Below, in pieces: positions 22,101-34,465 of a stretch of 60,000 nucleotides of DNA. The translations under genes and the position numbers were made by a program. The notes below the pieces were generated by a model that searched no databases, was not told the DNA's origin, and saw only the letters and a list, made by a program, of their open reading frames with translations. Every line of letters starts with the position of its first letter. Position 1 is the first letter of the stretch. Source of the DNA: Symsagittifera roscoffensis (Eukaryota > Xenacoelomorpha > Acoela > Convolutidae); NCBI RefSeq assembly GCF_963678635.1, contig NC_087062.1, positions 13,562,670-13,622,669 on the forward strand, given 5' to 3'.

Positions 22101-24967
22101 CACGAACAGATCAGTCAATCACAATACCTATTACCCTCTTCGCTCTCAGCTTCCTGCTATCTGAGCGGACATTTCGAAAGCCATTCAGGGACTCAAAGAG
22201 CATGGCACAACTCGTGTGGTGCTGGACGTAGTCCTGGGGTTTAGAACTGCCCAACTTCGCCAGGTTGTTAAAACTGAGACCAGGAGTGAATGATGACCAT
22301 GTTTTGGTGCAGCAGGTGGCGAATGACCTTTGGTTCAAGCAAGTGGATAACGAGAAGAATGCGCAGGAAAGAATGGCCAGGCGGAATCTGACGTCATCGG
22401 AGGAGGACCTCATGGCACTGGCCTTGAGGACAAAGCCGCACACTAACTCATTGCTGTATTTGTCTCCAATGAAGTAGTGTGAGTATAATCCACGTGTATC
22501 CACGTGTATCTGAAGAACTTGTTGAATGAAAGGGAGCTAGCTGGAGACATGATGTTGCAACTGATGTAAGATGTGAGTACAATGTCTCTGGACAAATTCC
22601 AAGCGGACGTTTTGGCAACGAAGGCTTAGTATGAGAGGTCTGATGCGATCCTGGGGGGAATGGGAGTGGAATGGACAGCATCCTTCTTGTCCACATGCTA
22701 TCCGTGGGCCTCCAGGAACCTGGTTGAGAGTTTTGTCAGAGATATCAGGAAATTGTCGATCGGCCTAGTATTGTTGTTATACGTGATGTTTGGCCATAAA
22801 AACTTTGTGAAGGGACCTGCGAACTTTTCACTGAAGCACTAGCTTACCTGAAGCTGCATGGACCCTTCACTCTAATCACGATGACGTACGGTCGATTGGC
22901 TGACCTGTTCAAGCTCCTGCGCTACCCTGAGCAAGTACAAGGGACGAGGAGCCGAGAGTTCAACTGGCAGTTTGAGGCCGCCTCATATCGGAAAATGAAA
23001 GATTGGAGAATACTCTTGATCCAATATCTCCTGCAACAGAACAGGAGCATCACGGGAGAGACTAAGATCGCATCGCGATGGGAGCAAAGGAGTGCAAGAG
23101 GTTTTGCGGTATGCCTCTGCTAACCGATCCGCTAGCTCTATTCTTTGGATTGAGAGAGTTCGTCACGGTAGTGTATGGAGTAGAGATGTCGCAAGTTTTT
23201 CCTGATGTGCAGGTAAAGGCGTAAAGGAATTCAGAATTATATGTCAACCTAGTCTCAGTAGTGGATTGTTTTGTGCTAAATTGAGTGGAACAAAAGACGC
23301 TGAGAGGGCTGGCGAAAGATGACAGACTGTTTGGAGGAATAGCGGAGCCTGGATGGATATTGGTGGACTTCAGTAACATTCTCAAGTGTCGAATGGGCGG
23401 TGAAGAACTTTCTTATATCCAATTCACCCCCAAACGCTGGAAGCTGCGACCAATAGTGAAGGATTCTGGAGAAGCGATGCGAGTCCCGGCTTGGCCAGAA
23501 GCGTATGCACACGTTAGGGAAAACCAACAGGTGTGGCTTGCAGGGTCTAGGCCACTACTGGACCAATGCCCTCGGTACCCGCCGATAAGGAGGATGCTGC
23601 TGGGAGTCACGTCTACTGCCATTGCCCCTCGCATCGGAGCGGCTGGCGACGCGGATGAGAGAATACAGAAATGAAGTAAAGGAATGGAGCCGCGCATCAT
23701 CAGCTGGAACGTTCGTGCGATGCATACGTTTGATTTCACTTTTCCTGATGCATGGAACCGAAAGAAGATTAGAGCACCACCTTCCAGGAAGCCCGGGGTT
23801 TCCGCTGATGTATGGCACAACGTGTGTAACCAACCGATGATTGGTCCCGACAGAAGTGGCCAGGAGAGGTGAAAGTGATTTATTGGAACTGTCAAGGGAG
23901 TGCAGATGAGGCATCTACATGACGGTGGACGAGCTGGCGCCACATGGCGATGAGTCGGTGGAGTTTTTATTGAATGATGAGTTATTCTACCACGCAGGCG
24001 ACCTGACTGTGCCGGCTGGGCTGGACTCAGGCATGGATATGCACCAAGGGCCCTTCGGAACCAGGACCGAAACCAGATGATGCCAATGACGACGATGCGC
24101 AGAATCAGGATGACGATCTCATGACAGGAAGTAACGATAAACCTAACGAATTAGACTTAGGAGCGTTAGAGAGGGACTTGCTGGAGTATCAATTTAGTGA
24201 AGACGATGCTAGTGGGGAGGTCGACCAACCTCTGCTATTAATGACACCAGATTCATTCATGTCCCCTACAAAGGAGGCTCTAGCCAGTGGACCCAATTTG
24301 CCTAGCATTGGACTCTCGGAGAGGGTATGCACAGAAGTTACTTCATGAGTCACCAAGTAGAAGTAGAATTGACGAGACTATGAGAGTATCCTTTCTGGGC
24401 ACGTTGCCAGAGGAGGAACGGGAGAGATACCAAAGTGAGTTTGAGCGGAAAACGGGAGTGACTTGGAACCGAGTGGCCTTCAAGGAAAGGACTTGGGACG
24501 TGATACGTAGGTACGGGACGCAGTCCGTAAGGAAGGTGGGGTTGAATCAACCCATCATACGCGAGGTTCTAGGGAAACTGATGCGCCCCACGGAGTCTGA
24601 CGGTCTGACCGAGTAAGTCACGGAGGACAGTGCCGATGGTTATCCGATCACGAAGGGGCAAAGCGTCAAGCGAGCCAAGAAAGTGCTGAAGAGGCTGAAA
24701 GGCAAGGCAGGGAGCAAAAGAGTGAATCACAGGGTGATATAGTCGAAAGCGAGTGCAGTAGTGAGCTCATTAGTGAAAGTGTCTCGCCCGAATCAGAATG
24801 TGCAAGGGGATCGTGCGGCACTGGGTGGGGGAGAAAAAGAAAACCTGATACCACCTATGTTATTGGCCGATCTCTCTCGAAACTTGATCTCAACAGTTTC
24901 GAAATCGAAAAAGAGCGTACGAACCTTGGCGGACAGGAAACCTGAGATGGAAATCGTTAGTCATTAG
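19174..24967 (+). pseudogene. Element B ORF2: SGNH-hydrolase protein (broken)
   Basis: Counterpart of C's ORF2, spread over many frames. It begins at ATG 19174 with a TLDEVHQRL motif like C's TLDELYRRL, then a coiled coil (about 19560-19740). The SGNH domain (about 20240-20760) reads HLIVGDNLVRDL, so the nucleophile Ser is Asn. It then keeps LSFGGAS, MLGTNDISR and DGVHF. A second SGNH-like region follows, with VASSD near 21709, IAGSNDHL near 21865 and NDDH near 22288. A hydrophobic stretch IGLVLLLYVMFG lies near 22765. A CRMGG block (about 23390) and a R-x-PAW block (about 23490) are shared with C. Stops at 19381, 20450, 20538 and many later positions make it nonfunctional. Confidence 0.75.
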
Positions 24968-27798
24968 TCTGGTAGGCTTGATGACTACAAGCCCTCGCGA
25001 ACGAACCAGGCACGAATGAAGCTAAAGGGACAACTCGACGTGGTCGAGTACAGTCGGATTACAGTACCTGATTCAGTCCACATGGGTGATCCCGCTGGTG
25101 GCTATGCGGAGATGCTCAAGGCAAAAAATTCGGCGAGAGGGCACTTGATGGCTTGGAGTGAAAAGAAAGCCATACAAGAACATCTACAAAAATTAACGGA
25201 GGGCTCCAATCTGAAACGAAAAGAGAATGGCACGTTGATTTCATCGGAGGCAAATTAAAACGGATTGAAACAGCTATTGAAAATCTCTTGGAGGGTCGCC
25301 CTCCAAGGATACTTCGACAAGACGATGAATGCACCTTCAACGGTGGCGGCATATCTGGCGTACCCATGCGTAAGGACAGAGTTGCAAGTACGATTGGCAT
25401 GGTGCCTGATGGGAATCAAAAGGTAAGAATACGAGGACAGTAACCATTCAAGATCAAAGGAACAGGAGTTGGAACTGATGGAGGTCTTCCCAGTATTGAT
25501 CAGCAGAGAAGACTCTGCGATAGCGTGGGCTAAACGTAAAGATGCTCTTTGTTTTGTGAGAATTGTTATGGATCGCTCCCCACTCCTGTGTTAAAAGAAT
25601 GTATAAAAGCCATCCGGCAAGGGGGAGTTGATCGTGAGCAGACTTTCTTGAGGACTCTGTTAGAGTTATACCAGGACATGACGCTACAGATACCGACCAA
25701 GGAATCCAATGATATAGAGAGCCATGGGAGACTGGAGGAGGTGAGGAGATACTCCAATAAGGAACTGAAAAAGAATCGTGAACCAATTTAGAGAACCAAA
25801 GATCCATAGGACTACGCGACATTGGGTAAACTGAAATCGCTTCAGTACGTGTCGGGCATAACCGGAATGACCATAACCATTTTGGGGACGAGGAAGAAAG
25901 GAATTCGTATTTTGACGTCGAACAAGTCATAGTCCTCGATTTCAGGGACGAAAAAGTGAAGGAGATTGGCATGTTGATGGTTGAACAGCCGAGACTGGGA
26001 ATCATCTTCAAGGAACGAGTGGTCGAACCCTCGATTCCAGAACTGAAAGGGAAATTGAGCTTTGAATGTGGTTCATTGGACGGTCCCTTGAAAACCAGTC
26101 TAGTGACGATGTGGTAACTCATGAAGCCTTCATGGTGCCCACACCCAAACGCCGGTTTGATATGTGACATGACGGCCGACGTCGCACTGGAGTTAGATGA
26201 TAATGGGAGTCTACACGACTTAGTCGTGATACAACACTGATTGGCTCTGAAAATAACAAAGCAGGATTACAGACGACCCACGGAACCGTCCGAAGGGAAT
26301 TCTCCAAGCGATTGGATGAAGGAAGGCACTTGCCTAACTTCCAGCTGTGGAATGGAAGGACATGTGTGTGGGAGCGGTCACTGCTTAAAAACGTTGAGTG
26401 AATAGCACCGCCAACGAGCCAAATTGTATGGAAGATTGAGTATGTCGGACAAAAGTGAGATTGCGGATTGCCATTGAGTGACGGAAGTGAACCTGATGAC
26501 CGCCTTGGTATTTTACAGCATGGTCAGGTCGATTGAGTCATTAAAAAGCCTGGAGCGTGCCTATGAGCTGGTCACATCTTTGAGTGTGGAAGTGTTCCTT
26601 GGAGCGTTACAGACGGAACAGAAAATTGGATGTTAGAGAGAGGCTCTGGAAAACGAGTTGAATCTGAAAGAGAACGAGGCATATCATAGGCCTGCTGGCT
26701 CGAAGTATCTAGTGGGATCAAGCTCTGCACTATACTGTAACAGAAAATATCCTACGCACATGGTAGTAGCGGATGGGAGGACACAGCAGGTGTTGGTTGA
26801 TCAACTCTGCTCAGTGTCGAAATGCGTGAGATTGGCCAGAATGTCGGAAAGCTCGTATGAATTGTTAACGAAGATCATTCGGGCTGTCCCGAAGTGATCA
26901 GAAGGCGAGTTGCAAGACGTACTGGGTGGAAACTTTATGAAGTTGAGTGAGGGTAATGTGAGTCAATTCCTGAAAAAGAGGCGTGTGGAGCATTACCGAT
27001 TGAATTCCCCACCTCAGATGAAAAGGACGGAATGCATGAAATCATGACAGGGTTGGAACCGTTGCTAGAAGCTTCAGGGTACCGGATCTGGAGAAACATT
27101 TTGATGATCCATGGGGAGTATCCCTGCCACTGCCTGGCGCAAACGTTATGGCACCCCAAACGCGGAAAATTTATGTTAGTGTGGGACGTGGAGGAGTGGT
27201 TTTCTACAGGATTGCCTGACCAAACCTAACATATATCAATCGTGGAAGTTAGTGCCATGATTGCGGTGAGGTGGTTGGAAGCCAACGCCGACACCTAGCA
27301 ATTGAGCAAGGTGAAATTTAACAACAGCCTGGATCTTTTCAGGACCACCTGTAAAGTTCTGAGAAAACCTAAAGCGATCGAAAGGATATGGGTAGGACAA
27401 AGGTTGATGCCTTGGTTCCGTGCAGTGATGACAGCATGGGTATATGAAAGCGCGAAGCGTCATATGTCCCGAAACACGGAAGCCTATCAGTCATTCCAGT
27501 TAGATATAGGACCGAAAGCCTATAAGAAAGCATTCCTAACGCAGAGGAACGCCGTGACAACAGCTGTGAAAAGAGTCGCTGGGATGTCTTGTACCACGGA
27601 GAACGTGAAAAAGAGATCTTGCAAGCTGGCCTGGAACAAAATGTGAGCCTGTGCTTGCACAATAGCTTCTGCTGGAATCGAGAGCAGAAGGTAAACGTAG
27701 ATTTACTAGTCTGTTGCAAACAAAGACTGCTGGAACAAGAAAGTTGGGGCACGGCCCGCAACTCTGTTGACATGCTGCAAAAAGTCCTGGATGGGTGA
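24968..27798 (+). pseudogene. Element B ORF3 (broken), with Cys/His clusters
   Basis: Counterpart of C's ORF3; no known family recognised. It continues in the same frame as the end of ORF2 after a TAG at 24965-24967. Preserved blocks include a four-Cys motif C-x4-C-x6-C-x4-C at 26331-26384, identical in spacing to C. Others are a VPKCVRLARM-like block (about 26815), a HGE-x-PCHCLAQ block (about 27112-27145) followed by LVWDVEE, and LHNSFCWNRE near the C-terminus (about 27655). The reading frame is interrupted repeatedly (for example 25256, 25788, 26402). Confidence 0.7.
26331..26384 (+). other. Conserved four-cysteine motif in B ORF3
   Basis: Encodes CLTSSCGMEGHVCGSGHC: four Cys with spacing 4-6-4 plus a His before the third Cys. 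C's ORF3 has the same spacing at residues 490-507, with His at the same position. It is probably a metal-binding or disulfide-rich knot. Confidence 0.6.
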
Positions 27799-28605
27799 AC
27801 TAGAACAAGAAGCACTGAAGTGAGAGTTGAAGACGAGACACGAAGTAGTGTGGAAGGAAGCGAAAACTTAATTGTGGTAGTGTGTGAAAACTTGAACTAA
27901 TCAACCAACATTGATTATAGAAACTTTTCAACTTTTTGTCTTGTTGACGTTTGATCAAACCAGACTTTGTTTTTGTTAGAATTTGTTGTTACAGTTTTTC
28001 AATTGAAATGAAAATTTTAGTTGTTGTTATTTGTTGATATAGGCCTTAGGTGAGTATATTTACCTTTTTAAACATGTCTGGAGTTTTTAACCTGTGTAGG
28101 ACACATATTCACTTTGTGGCGACCTGTAAGGGTTTGGGTATCTTCGCTCGAAGATGGTGCACAAAGTACTTAGGGCTCAAAATACCTCATTACCTTTCCT
28201 AGCCACAGAGTTTCTTAACTTTAATAATGAGGACTACAGCATAAATGAATGATTGTACTTTTTGAGTGACCTTAAATTAATTTTAACGGGTGCATGGACG
28301 TCTCCGTCTCAAAGTTTTTTTAAAATCGGCAAGACCGAGAAGAATTTTTATGGTTAAAAAACGTAAGTAGCCAGGAAAAAAATGTATCTAGGACACTCCT
28401 CATAGTGCAATCTTTGTGAAAATGTTGGAAGACAGTGAAATGTAGTACGATGCCATTTATGACACGCAGTGAGTTGAGGTGACGTAGATATATTTCTTTT
28501 TCTAATGCGATTTGTAAGTTGATTATAGAAAACTGGATCACCACTTGCAGATAACCCGGGGTTATGTGTTCAAGGGGGACATTGAAGGGGACTGTCCGGG
28601 GATTA
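27799..28605 (+). other. Element B 3' noncoding region
   Basis: About 800 bp between the last ORF3 block and the 3' LTR. I see no ORF or RNA gene. It ends in the polypurine-tract candidate TCCGGGGATTA directly before TGTG. Confidence 0.6.
28590..28605 (+). other. Polypurine tract candidate, element B
   Basis: GACTGTCCGGGGATTA precedes the 3' LTR's TGTG. C has the closely similar GAGTCCGGGGAGTA at the equivalent place. A near repeat, CCCGGGGTTATGTG at 28554-28567, is an alternative boundary. Confidence 0.5.
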
Positions 28606-29455
28606 TGTGTCCGAGAACGAAATAGGCATTAGTGACGTTAGAGACGGATTCGTTATGGAAAGGAGCGTCAGAATATTCAGGAATTTTTAAATTATAAGTT
28701 TTCCGTTCTCAGCAAATTATTTCTGAGAAATGCAGGAAAGGCCATTTTGAACTAAAAAAGAGAAGACAAACAGAATAAACTATGACGCCAAAAAAACAAG
28801 TTGTGAAGAAGCAAGAGAAAAAACGAAGTCTTTTATCGTGACGATCAGACACGATAAGACACTTAGCTGAAGCAGATAAGAAGAAAAGAGGCTTCAGTGG
28901 GACAGCCGGAGCGGATCCGTATCCTCCCGTGCCATGAGATTGGAGAGATAAAAGCGTTATCTCAGGAGGAGAACGGAATTGGAGGCCCGGTGCCCAGAAA
29001 CTATCACACTGTGTGAGACTGTAAAATATACATTTTAGCTGCTTTGATCCTCTGTATATTTGAATTATCTCCGATTTTATGTAGTATTTCAGAGCATGAC
29101 TAGCTAACAAAAAGGAAAAGTCAATCCATCCCCAACGGATTTAGAATATAATTGTCACTAAAAACAGAGTAAATAATGGAGTTCGAGCCGTGTTTTTAAT
29201 AGCATTCACGTAGTCTGGGAATCCGAGACTCAGTTATGTGGTTGTTTTCGCTTGTAAACGAAAGCTGATCTAAAGTCATTTGACTGATGGCCTAAAAATG
29301 GTACCTTTTTACTTAGCCCTAAACAGACCAGAAAACTAACTGGCTAGGTCTAGACGGTGAAAAACGAGTAGAATTAAGGTAACTGACACCTGCCAGTCGT
29401 CAATGGGTGCTTTTTCTACGCTCCGTCACTATGTAGTATTTGGGCGAATGTTGCA
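28606..29455 (+). repeat. 3' LTR of element B
   Basis: About 850 bp, TGTGTCCGAG...GCGAATGTTGCA. The 3' third matches 7589-7869 and the whole matches the reverse complement of A's LTR (6715-7588). The left boundary could instead be at 28564, where TGTG follows a similar purine run. Divergence from the 5' remnant and from A indicates an old insertion. Confidence 0.8.
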
Positions 29456-29620
29456 ATGTATAATATGGCTTAAATTCACAAAACTGAATGGTTAGAATCA
29501 AAAATAGTCTCAAAACGAATTGATATAAGAATTAAATAACAAAACTAGAAATCTCAGAAATTCACTGGAAATTGTTATGTTTGTTTACGTAATTTATTAT
29601 GAATTTACCGTTGTTTAAAT

Positions 29621-30133
29621 TTGATTGAACAGAAACGATTGCGCAGCAATAAAATCAATTTGAGAAGACAATTTTCACTGTATATTTGCCTGGTGAAACC
29701 GATACTGCTCTACAACTGCGGAACCTGGGGTCTGAGCGAGACAGAACGAAAACTAATCGACGCCTTCCATCGCCAACAATTACGAAAAGTTTTAAAGATC
29801 AAGTACCCATACAAGATATCCAATAAACAACTATACGAACGGTGCGACTCATCCCAAGCATCACTCGAAGTGACCAGAAGACGCTGGAATGCCCTCGGCC
29901 CTATATTACGTCGAGCAAAGACAACACCGTGATGGCGGTCTATAATCCATTATTTCAATCAAGAAGGATTGATGAAATTCCGAGGAAGACCACGTACCAC
30001 ACTCGTGACCACCATTAACGAAGACATCAAACTATTCGAAGCAACAAATCAAGAAGCAGCAGCAATCCTTGAAATCGCACCACTGGAGACACTCGAAAAC
30101 CTGTTTGACCTCGCTCGAATCGTAGCAGAATGA
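29621..30133 (+). pseudogene. LINE reverse-transcriptase C-terminal fragment
   Basis: A 5'-truncated non-LTR retrotransposon scrap. The translation resembles the post-catalytic thumb and C-terminal part of LINE polyproteins: KPILLYNCGTWGL, then a basic helix DAFHRQQLRKVLKIKYP and ISNKQLYERC. A TGA at 29930-29932 interrupts it, and the reading resumes to a final stop at 30131 with the MKFRGRPRTTL block. The catalytic domain is absent. It is a different LINE lineage from the one at 30706-33120. Confidence 0.7.
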
Positions 30134-30705
30134 AAATGCCGTAAGAACATCACAAACGCTATCCACATTGCTGCCCAAGCTACTCAGTCCTAGAAATCCA
30201 ACTGAGCTGTGTACGGGCTTACCTGACCTGGTCAGAAACTTTGAAGCATTTTTGAGACATGTTTGTCACCTTTTCCCGATCTTTGATCTTAATGAAAATT
30301 TTGTAATATTTTATATCCTGATGATGCACAAAATGTGCGAAAACGAGGGAATTAACACTTTAATATTCTAATAAACTTTTTTGTTAAATAATATTAGCAT
30401 TATGGATGGCATCATGGATAGGAAGTTAGAATTGATTATTCGAAAGCGTGCGAAAATCTGAAACAAAGAATCTTGTGAAATGTTATCCACTTTACTTTTA
30501 GGTTGAAATTCTGGGGACCGATCGTTTATCAGACCAATTATTTAGTATAAAAAGTGCAAATTGAGTCTTTTAGCAGACAACCGTAATAAAGTAATGCGTG
30601 ATTGAATGAAAGACCAAAAAAGAAGCTCAGTCTGGGGTCAAGCCTCTTCAATTAAGACTCACAATTTGTCAACAAAACTATCATTTTCAAAAACACAACA
30701 GTCTG
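30134..30705. other. Unassigned spacer between two LINE remnants
   Basis: 572 bp, AT-rich, no ORF above background and no RNA gene seen. Probably old insertion debris or the 3' end of the preceding LINE scrap. Confidence 0.5.
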
Positions 30706-30733
30706 AATTAATAATAATCATAATAATAATAAA
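30706..30733 (-). repeat. TTATTA-type 3' tail of LINE
   Basis: ATTAATAATAATCATAATAATAATAA on the plus strand, i.e. a TTA-repeat tail at the 3' end of the minus-strand LINE. Short tandem tails of this sort are usual at the 3' end of many LINEs. Confidence 0.6.
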
Positions 30734-33120
30734 ACAGAATTTAGGATACATCCATGGGAGTTAGCTCCCGAATCAAAATTATGAGATCAATCATATTTTA
30801 GTTTAATGAGTTTATTTTTTTGAAGTTTAAGCATCTTGTGCATCCGCAGGTGATTCTACAGGTGCAGGTATCGACTTCATTGTAGATTTTCTCGTAGAAT
30901 TGCCAGTACACTCTTTATATTTTTGGTTTAAACGAGTCACTTGATAGGACTTCATATTTCAGGTGATCGTGAAATATGTTTGTCAGGCTGCAGGCGCGTT
31001 GCCAGAAATCAGATTTGCTTTTATGAAGTCAAAAGTTCTTCGCGTTGAAACGTCTTGTTGTTTTCGGTCGATTTGATTCAGTGATTTCTATAAATCGCCA
31101 CCATTCCAGGTCGGTCTTTCCTCTTAGAATGTTCGCGAACAAAAGTAGTACATGCATTTCTTGGTAAAGAGACAAGGGAAGAATTTGAAGAGTGGTTAAA
31201 CTCGATTTATAAGGATTTTGTTTATTTCCAAGTATCCATTTCGTTGCTCTCTGTTGCACTTTTTCTAAGGTGGCAAGATATTGCTTTGAGGGGTTACCAG
31301 ACTGATGATGCATAGCTAACGATAGGTACTACATAGCTTTTATATGCATTTTTCCTGTTGTTCATGGTTGTGGCAGGTGATAAGTTTCTTTTGATGCAGT
31401 ATAGGGCCTTCAGTGCTTTGCTCGCACGATTGTTTGCATGAGAAGTCCAGTTAAGATTTTTTGACATTATCATTCCAAGATCTTTAAGTTCGTTAGGCTG
31501 TTCGAATTTGTACGAGAAAATGCTTAGGTTGCACTCGCCCTTAATTACTAGTGTTTTGCTCTTGGTCATATTGAGGCGCATTTCATTGGTTTCACACCAC
31601 TTCCAGACTTTTCTAATATCTATGTACAGGGTAGTCGGGTCGGTGCCCATAATTTTATAGTCATCCGCATAGCCGTAGCACGATGACATGACACATTTTG
31701 GCAAGTCGTTGATGTATACTAAGAAAAGGAGTGGCCCTAGAATAGATCCTTGCGGCACTCCACTATAAATTGGCAGTTGGCTTGAGACCGAGCTGCCGAT
31801 GCGTACTGTTTGGGTTCGACCGGTCAGGTAACTTTTGATTAGATCCAATATTGGGCCTGTTATTCCAGCTCTGCTGAGTTTTTCGATCGTTATATTGTGA
31901 TTGACTTTGTCAAAAGCCTTCTGGAAGTCGAGGTAAAATGACGCTAGGAAGTGGCAGTTGCTATTGTCAAAGTTCACAAACATTTCGTGCAGGTATTCGA
32001 TTAGGTTTGTTATAGATGAGCGTCTTTGCCAAAAACCGTGTTGAGATTGGGACAATGCGGTGGATAAGATTGGGTACATTCTGTCAAAAATAAGTTTCTC
32101 GAGGACTTTGGATACTGCTACGAGGAGGCTGATCGGCCTGTAATTATCTACCATTTGTTTGTTCCCTTCTTTAAATATGGGGATTATTTCGCTTGTTTTC
32201 CAGAATGATGGGAAGTAGCATTTGTTTGCAATTGTGTTGAATATGAGATGCAGTGACTTTGGTAGGGAGTGTGATAATTTTTTCAGCAGGTTGTTCCCCA
32301 TACGGTCAAGTCCTTTGGCCTTGCTCTCGTCCAGCGATTGGAGAACGAGTTGTATTTCTAGTTCTGAGAAATGAATCATCGACAAATTGGGCTGTCAATC
32401 TGTGAGAGTATAATCGTGATGATTCTTACTGAAAACGGATTGGAAGTACTGATTAAATAATTCGGCTTTTTCGATATCGGTGTTAGCTGACTTATCGTCA
32501 AGCAATACTTCAGTTGGGATTGAGCTTGTTTTCATGATAGTTTTGAGGTATTTTTGGTTGTTTGAGAAGATTCCAGACTTGAAAATTTCTGTTTCATGAT
32601 TGCATTGGTCAGCTGAGAGCGATAAGGTCAATTCAGTTTGTAATTGCTGGATCTTTAGGGTATTTGTTTTACTTTGGCGTCTGAGAGTTTCTACTTTTTT
32701 CATGAGGTTTGAGCTCGTGGGAGAAACCCAGGGCGCTAGATGTTTCCTATATTGGGTTGTTCGGGGTATGTGTTTGACTATAATACCGTAGATCCAATTA
32801 TACCACTGATCTACCAGGAGATCAACGTTGCTGTAGCAGTATGGGTTGAAGTGGTGCTCTCGCACATATTCGTTGATTTCGTTCCAGTCGGCTTTTTTGA
32901 AGGCAAAGCCTGAAAAGTCGTACTTTTGGGAGGGTAGAGGGACCCTTTCGTGATTTATTTTGTGATTCATATGTAACTTTGAGCCGTAAGGTGGGTGATC
33001 TGAGGTGAAGTCGTTTTTGAGCCGATTGTCCATGTATACGTCTAGTATGATATCAGGATTGTTGCAGAGCAGGATATCCAGGCTCTTTCCAGTATCGGTT
33101 ATGATGAATTGTTCCAGGTT
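30734..33120 (-). pseudogene. Jockey/CR1-like LINE: reverse transcriptase half
   Basis: Minus-strand non-LTR retrotransposon ORF2. RT motifs in order: NYRPISLL, the QHGF block, FYLDFQKAFDKVNH (first catalytic Asp), SGVPQGSILGPLLFLVYINDLP and GYADD (catalytic YADD), then the thumb. The C-terminus has a Cys-rich tail (CTCRITCGCTRC near 30850). Lesions: an in-frame TGA at 32395-32397, a frameshift at about 31300 and stops near 31029 and 30925. The upstream portion (33120-33034) joins in frame to the endonuclease half at 56117 once element C is removed. Confidence 0.85.
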
Positions 33121-33121
33121 T
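33118..33121. repeat. Target-site duplication of element C, left copy
   Basis: GTTT, matching GTTT at 56117-56120. The last base overlaps the T of the LTR's TG, so the duplication is either 4 bp with an LTR starting at 33122 or 3 bp with a TG..CA LTR starting at 33121. Collapsing one copy restores the LINE reading frame. Confidence 0.8.
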
Positions 33122-34035
33122 GTAACATTCGTCTACTGCAGTCACACATGAGGCTTAAGAAAAATAGGCCCTATAACCACTGGCTCAAGGGTCAGGGACA
33201 CTATCTCTTGTGTTTTTCTACCTCAAGAACGGTCGGAGCCAGTTCGGTTCGCTTGTGACATGAGACTACGACCCGTTACAGCTTAAAGGCTACTACTAAA
33301 ATATCCCCCCACTCTAGAATTAGAAACGTCCCCATACTTAGGTCTCTAGATACCCAAAATACATGAACGCCGTTAAAAACCGGGTTGGAACAATCCGTTA
33401 AGTTGCTTTTTTCTTAGACAGTGGAACTTTGATCCATTTCAGATGGATCAACCTAAAACTCGCCTTACCTCAACATAACAATCATAAAACACACTCTAGA
33501 ATTTAAATTTGTACTCACATAGTAGCACGCTCAAGAACCAGGAAGTAAATAAGTCGGTAAACAACTCAAGAATCAACAAAGTAACTAAAATGAGTTTAAT
33601 GTCAGTCAGTTTTAACAACAAGAACAAGTTTTTACTCTAGACTGCAAGTTCTCGTGAACCATTGGGACACTCTAGCTGTCCACCTTTCCACCGAAGGATC
33701 ACTCTGGTCCAGTCAATAATAGTATTCCAATCGTGATAATCCAACTCGTGGGAATGCTCTCGTCTCTGTTTCAGATGGGACAGCTCTACTCTAGGTTATT
33801 ATTGCTTTCGAAATTGCGAATAGCAATTTCCCACCGATTTTTCTAGCAACTTTCCCGCGATTGTTACTCAATTGTTCTGAAATTGTTCTGATCTCTTTTT
33901 CTGATTTTCAGTTCTCGCGAGAAAATCGTGCATGACAGGTTCCATTCGAAATTTTGAAAAATTAAATTTCACTCCAAAATCAAGTGTTTTTTGCTTCTCT
34001 CAAGGTCAAACTTCCAAATATGACCGACTGGCACA
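33121..34035 (-). repeat. 3' LTR of element C
   Basis: 915 bp; plus strand TGTAACATTCG...GACTGGCACA. Identical by eye to 55202-56116. It shares only its termini with the A/B LTRs. The sense strand contains five CTTGAG and six CTAGAG hexamers. Confidence 0.95.
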
Positions 34036-34465
34036 TACTCCCCGGACTCGAGATCGATGTCCTCATCGCGCGCTGTCTTCTGCCAGTGAGTCCCAGAAAA
34101 ACCGAGTGTTGCTCAAGATACAGTGCCAGTGGTCATTTACAGAAGTTTGCAGCAGATTTAAGCTTATCTACACCCCAAAATTCACAGCCATTTAAAATTT
34201 TCACACTATTGCTAAACAGCAACCAAAATCTGCATACACCTGCACCCTCGAATTTTCGCTTTTCAAGCCAATCATTTTAAAATCTCTTTTGTCCTATTCA
34301 ATCAGGAAATTGTCATGCAGCATTTCGATTTATATAATAAATATAGTATATTAGTAACAATATTTGCTTTGTTAAAATTTCTTTTTCGTGAATCCAAGTT
34401 TCACTCGGATCCACGCTCAAGCCCCCCTTCCCTCTCAAGACTCAAGATCCATCCGATTTGCCCAT
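34036..34465 (-). other. Element C 3' noncoding region and polypurine tract
   Basis: 430 bp between the ORF3 stop and the 3' LTR. The purine-rich GAGTCCGGGGAGTA directly before the LTR (34036-34049, read on the minus strand) is the polypurine tract candidate. No ORF is supported. CTCAAG occurs three times near 34411-34445. Confidence 0.65.

Larger units (their letters stand above)
7589..29455 (+). mobile_element. Element B: degenerate giant LTR retrotransposon (about 22 kb)
   Basis: Plus-strand relative of A and C. It holds a truncated 5' LTR, leader, gag, protease, RT/RNase H, spacer, integrase, a C-terminal macro-like region, the SGNH-hydrolase ORF2, ORF3 and a 3' LTR. Nearly every domain of C can be followed in order, but numerous frameshifts, stops and deletions break the reading frames, so it is inactive. 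Key residues are also lost (protease DTG to DTR, SGNH serine to Asn, first integrase Asp to Gly). Its value is comparative: it shows that the extra modules of C are ancestral to the family and not assembly accidents. Confidence 0.9.

Noticed and set aside
29456-29620. Second target duplication for element B
   Set aside because: B's original 5' flank is not in the window, so no duplication can be tested.
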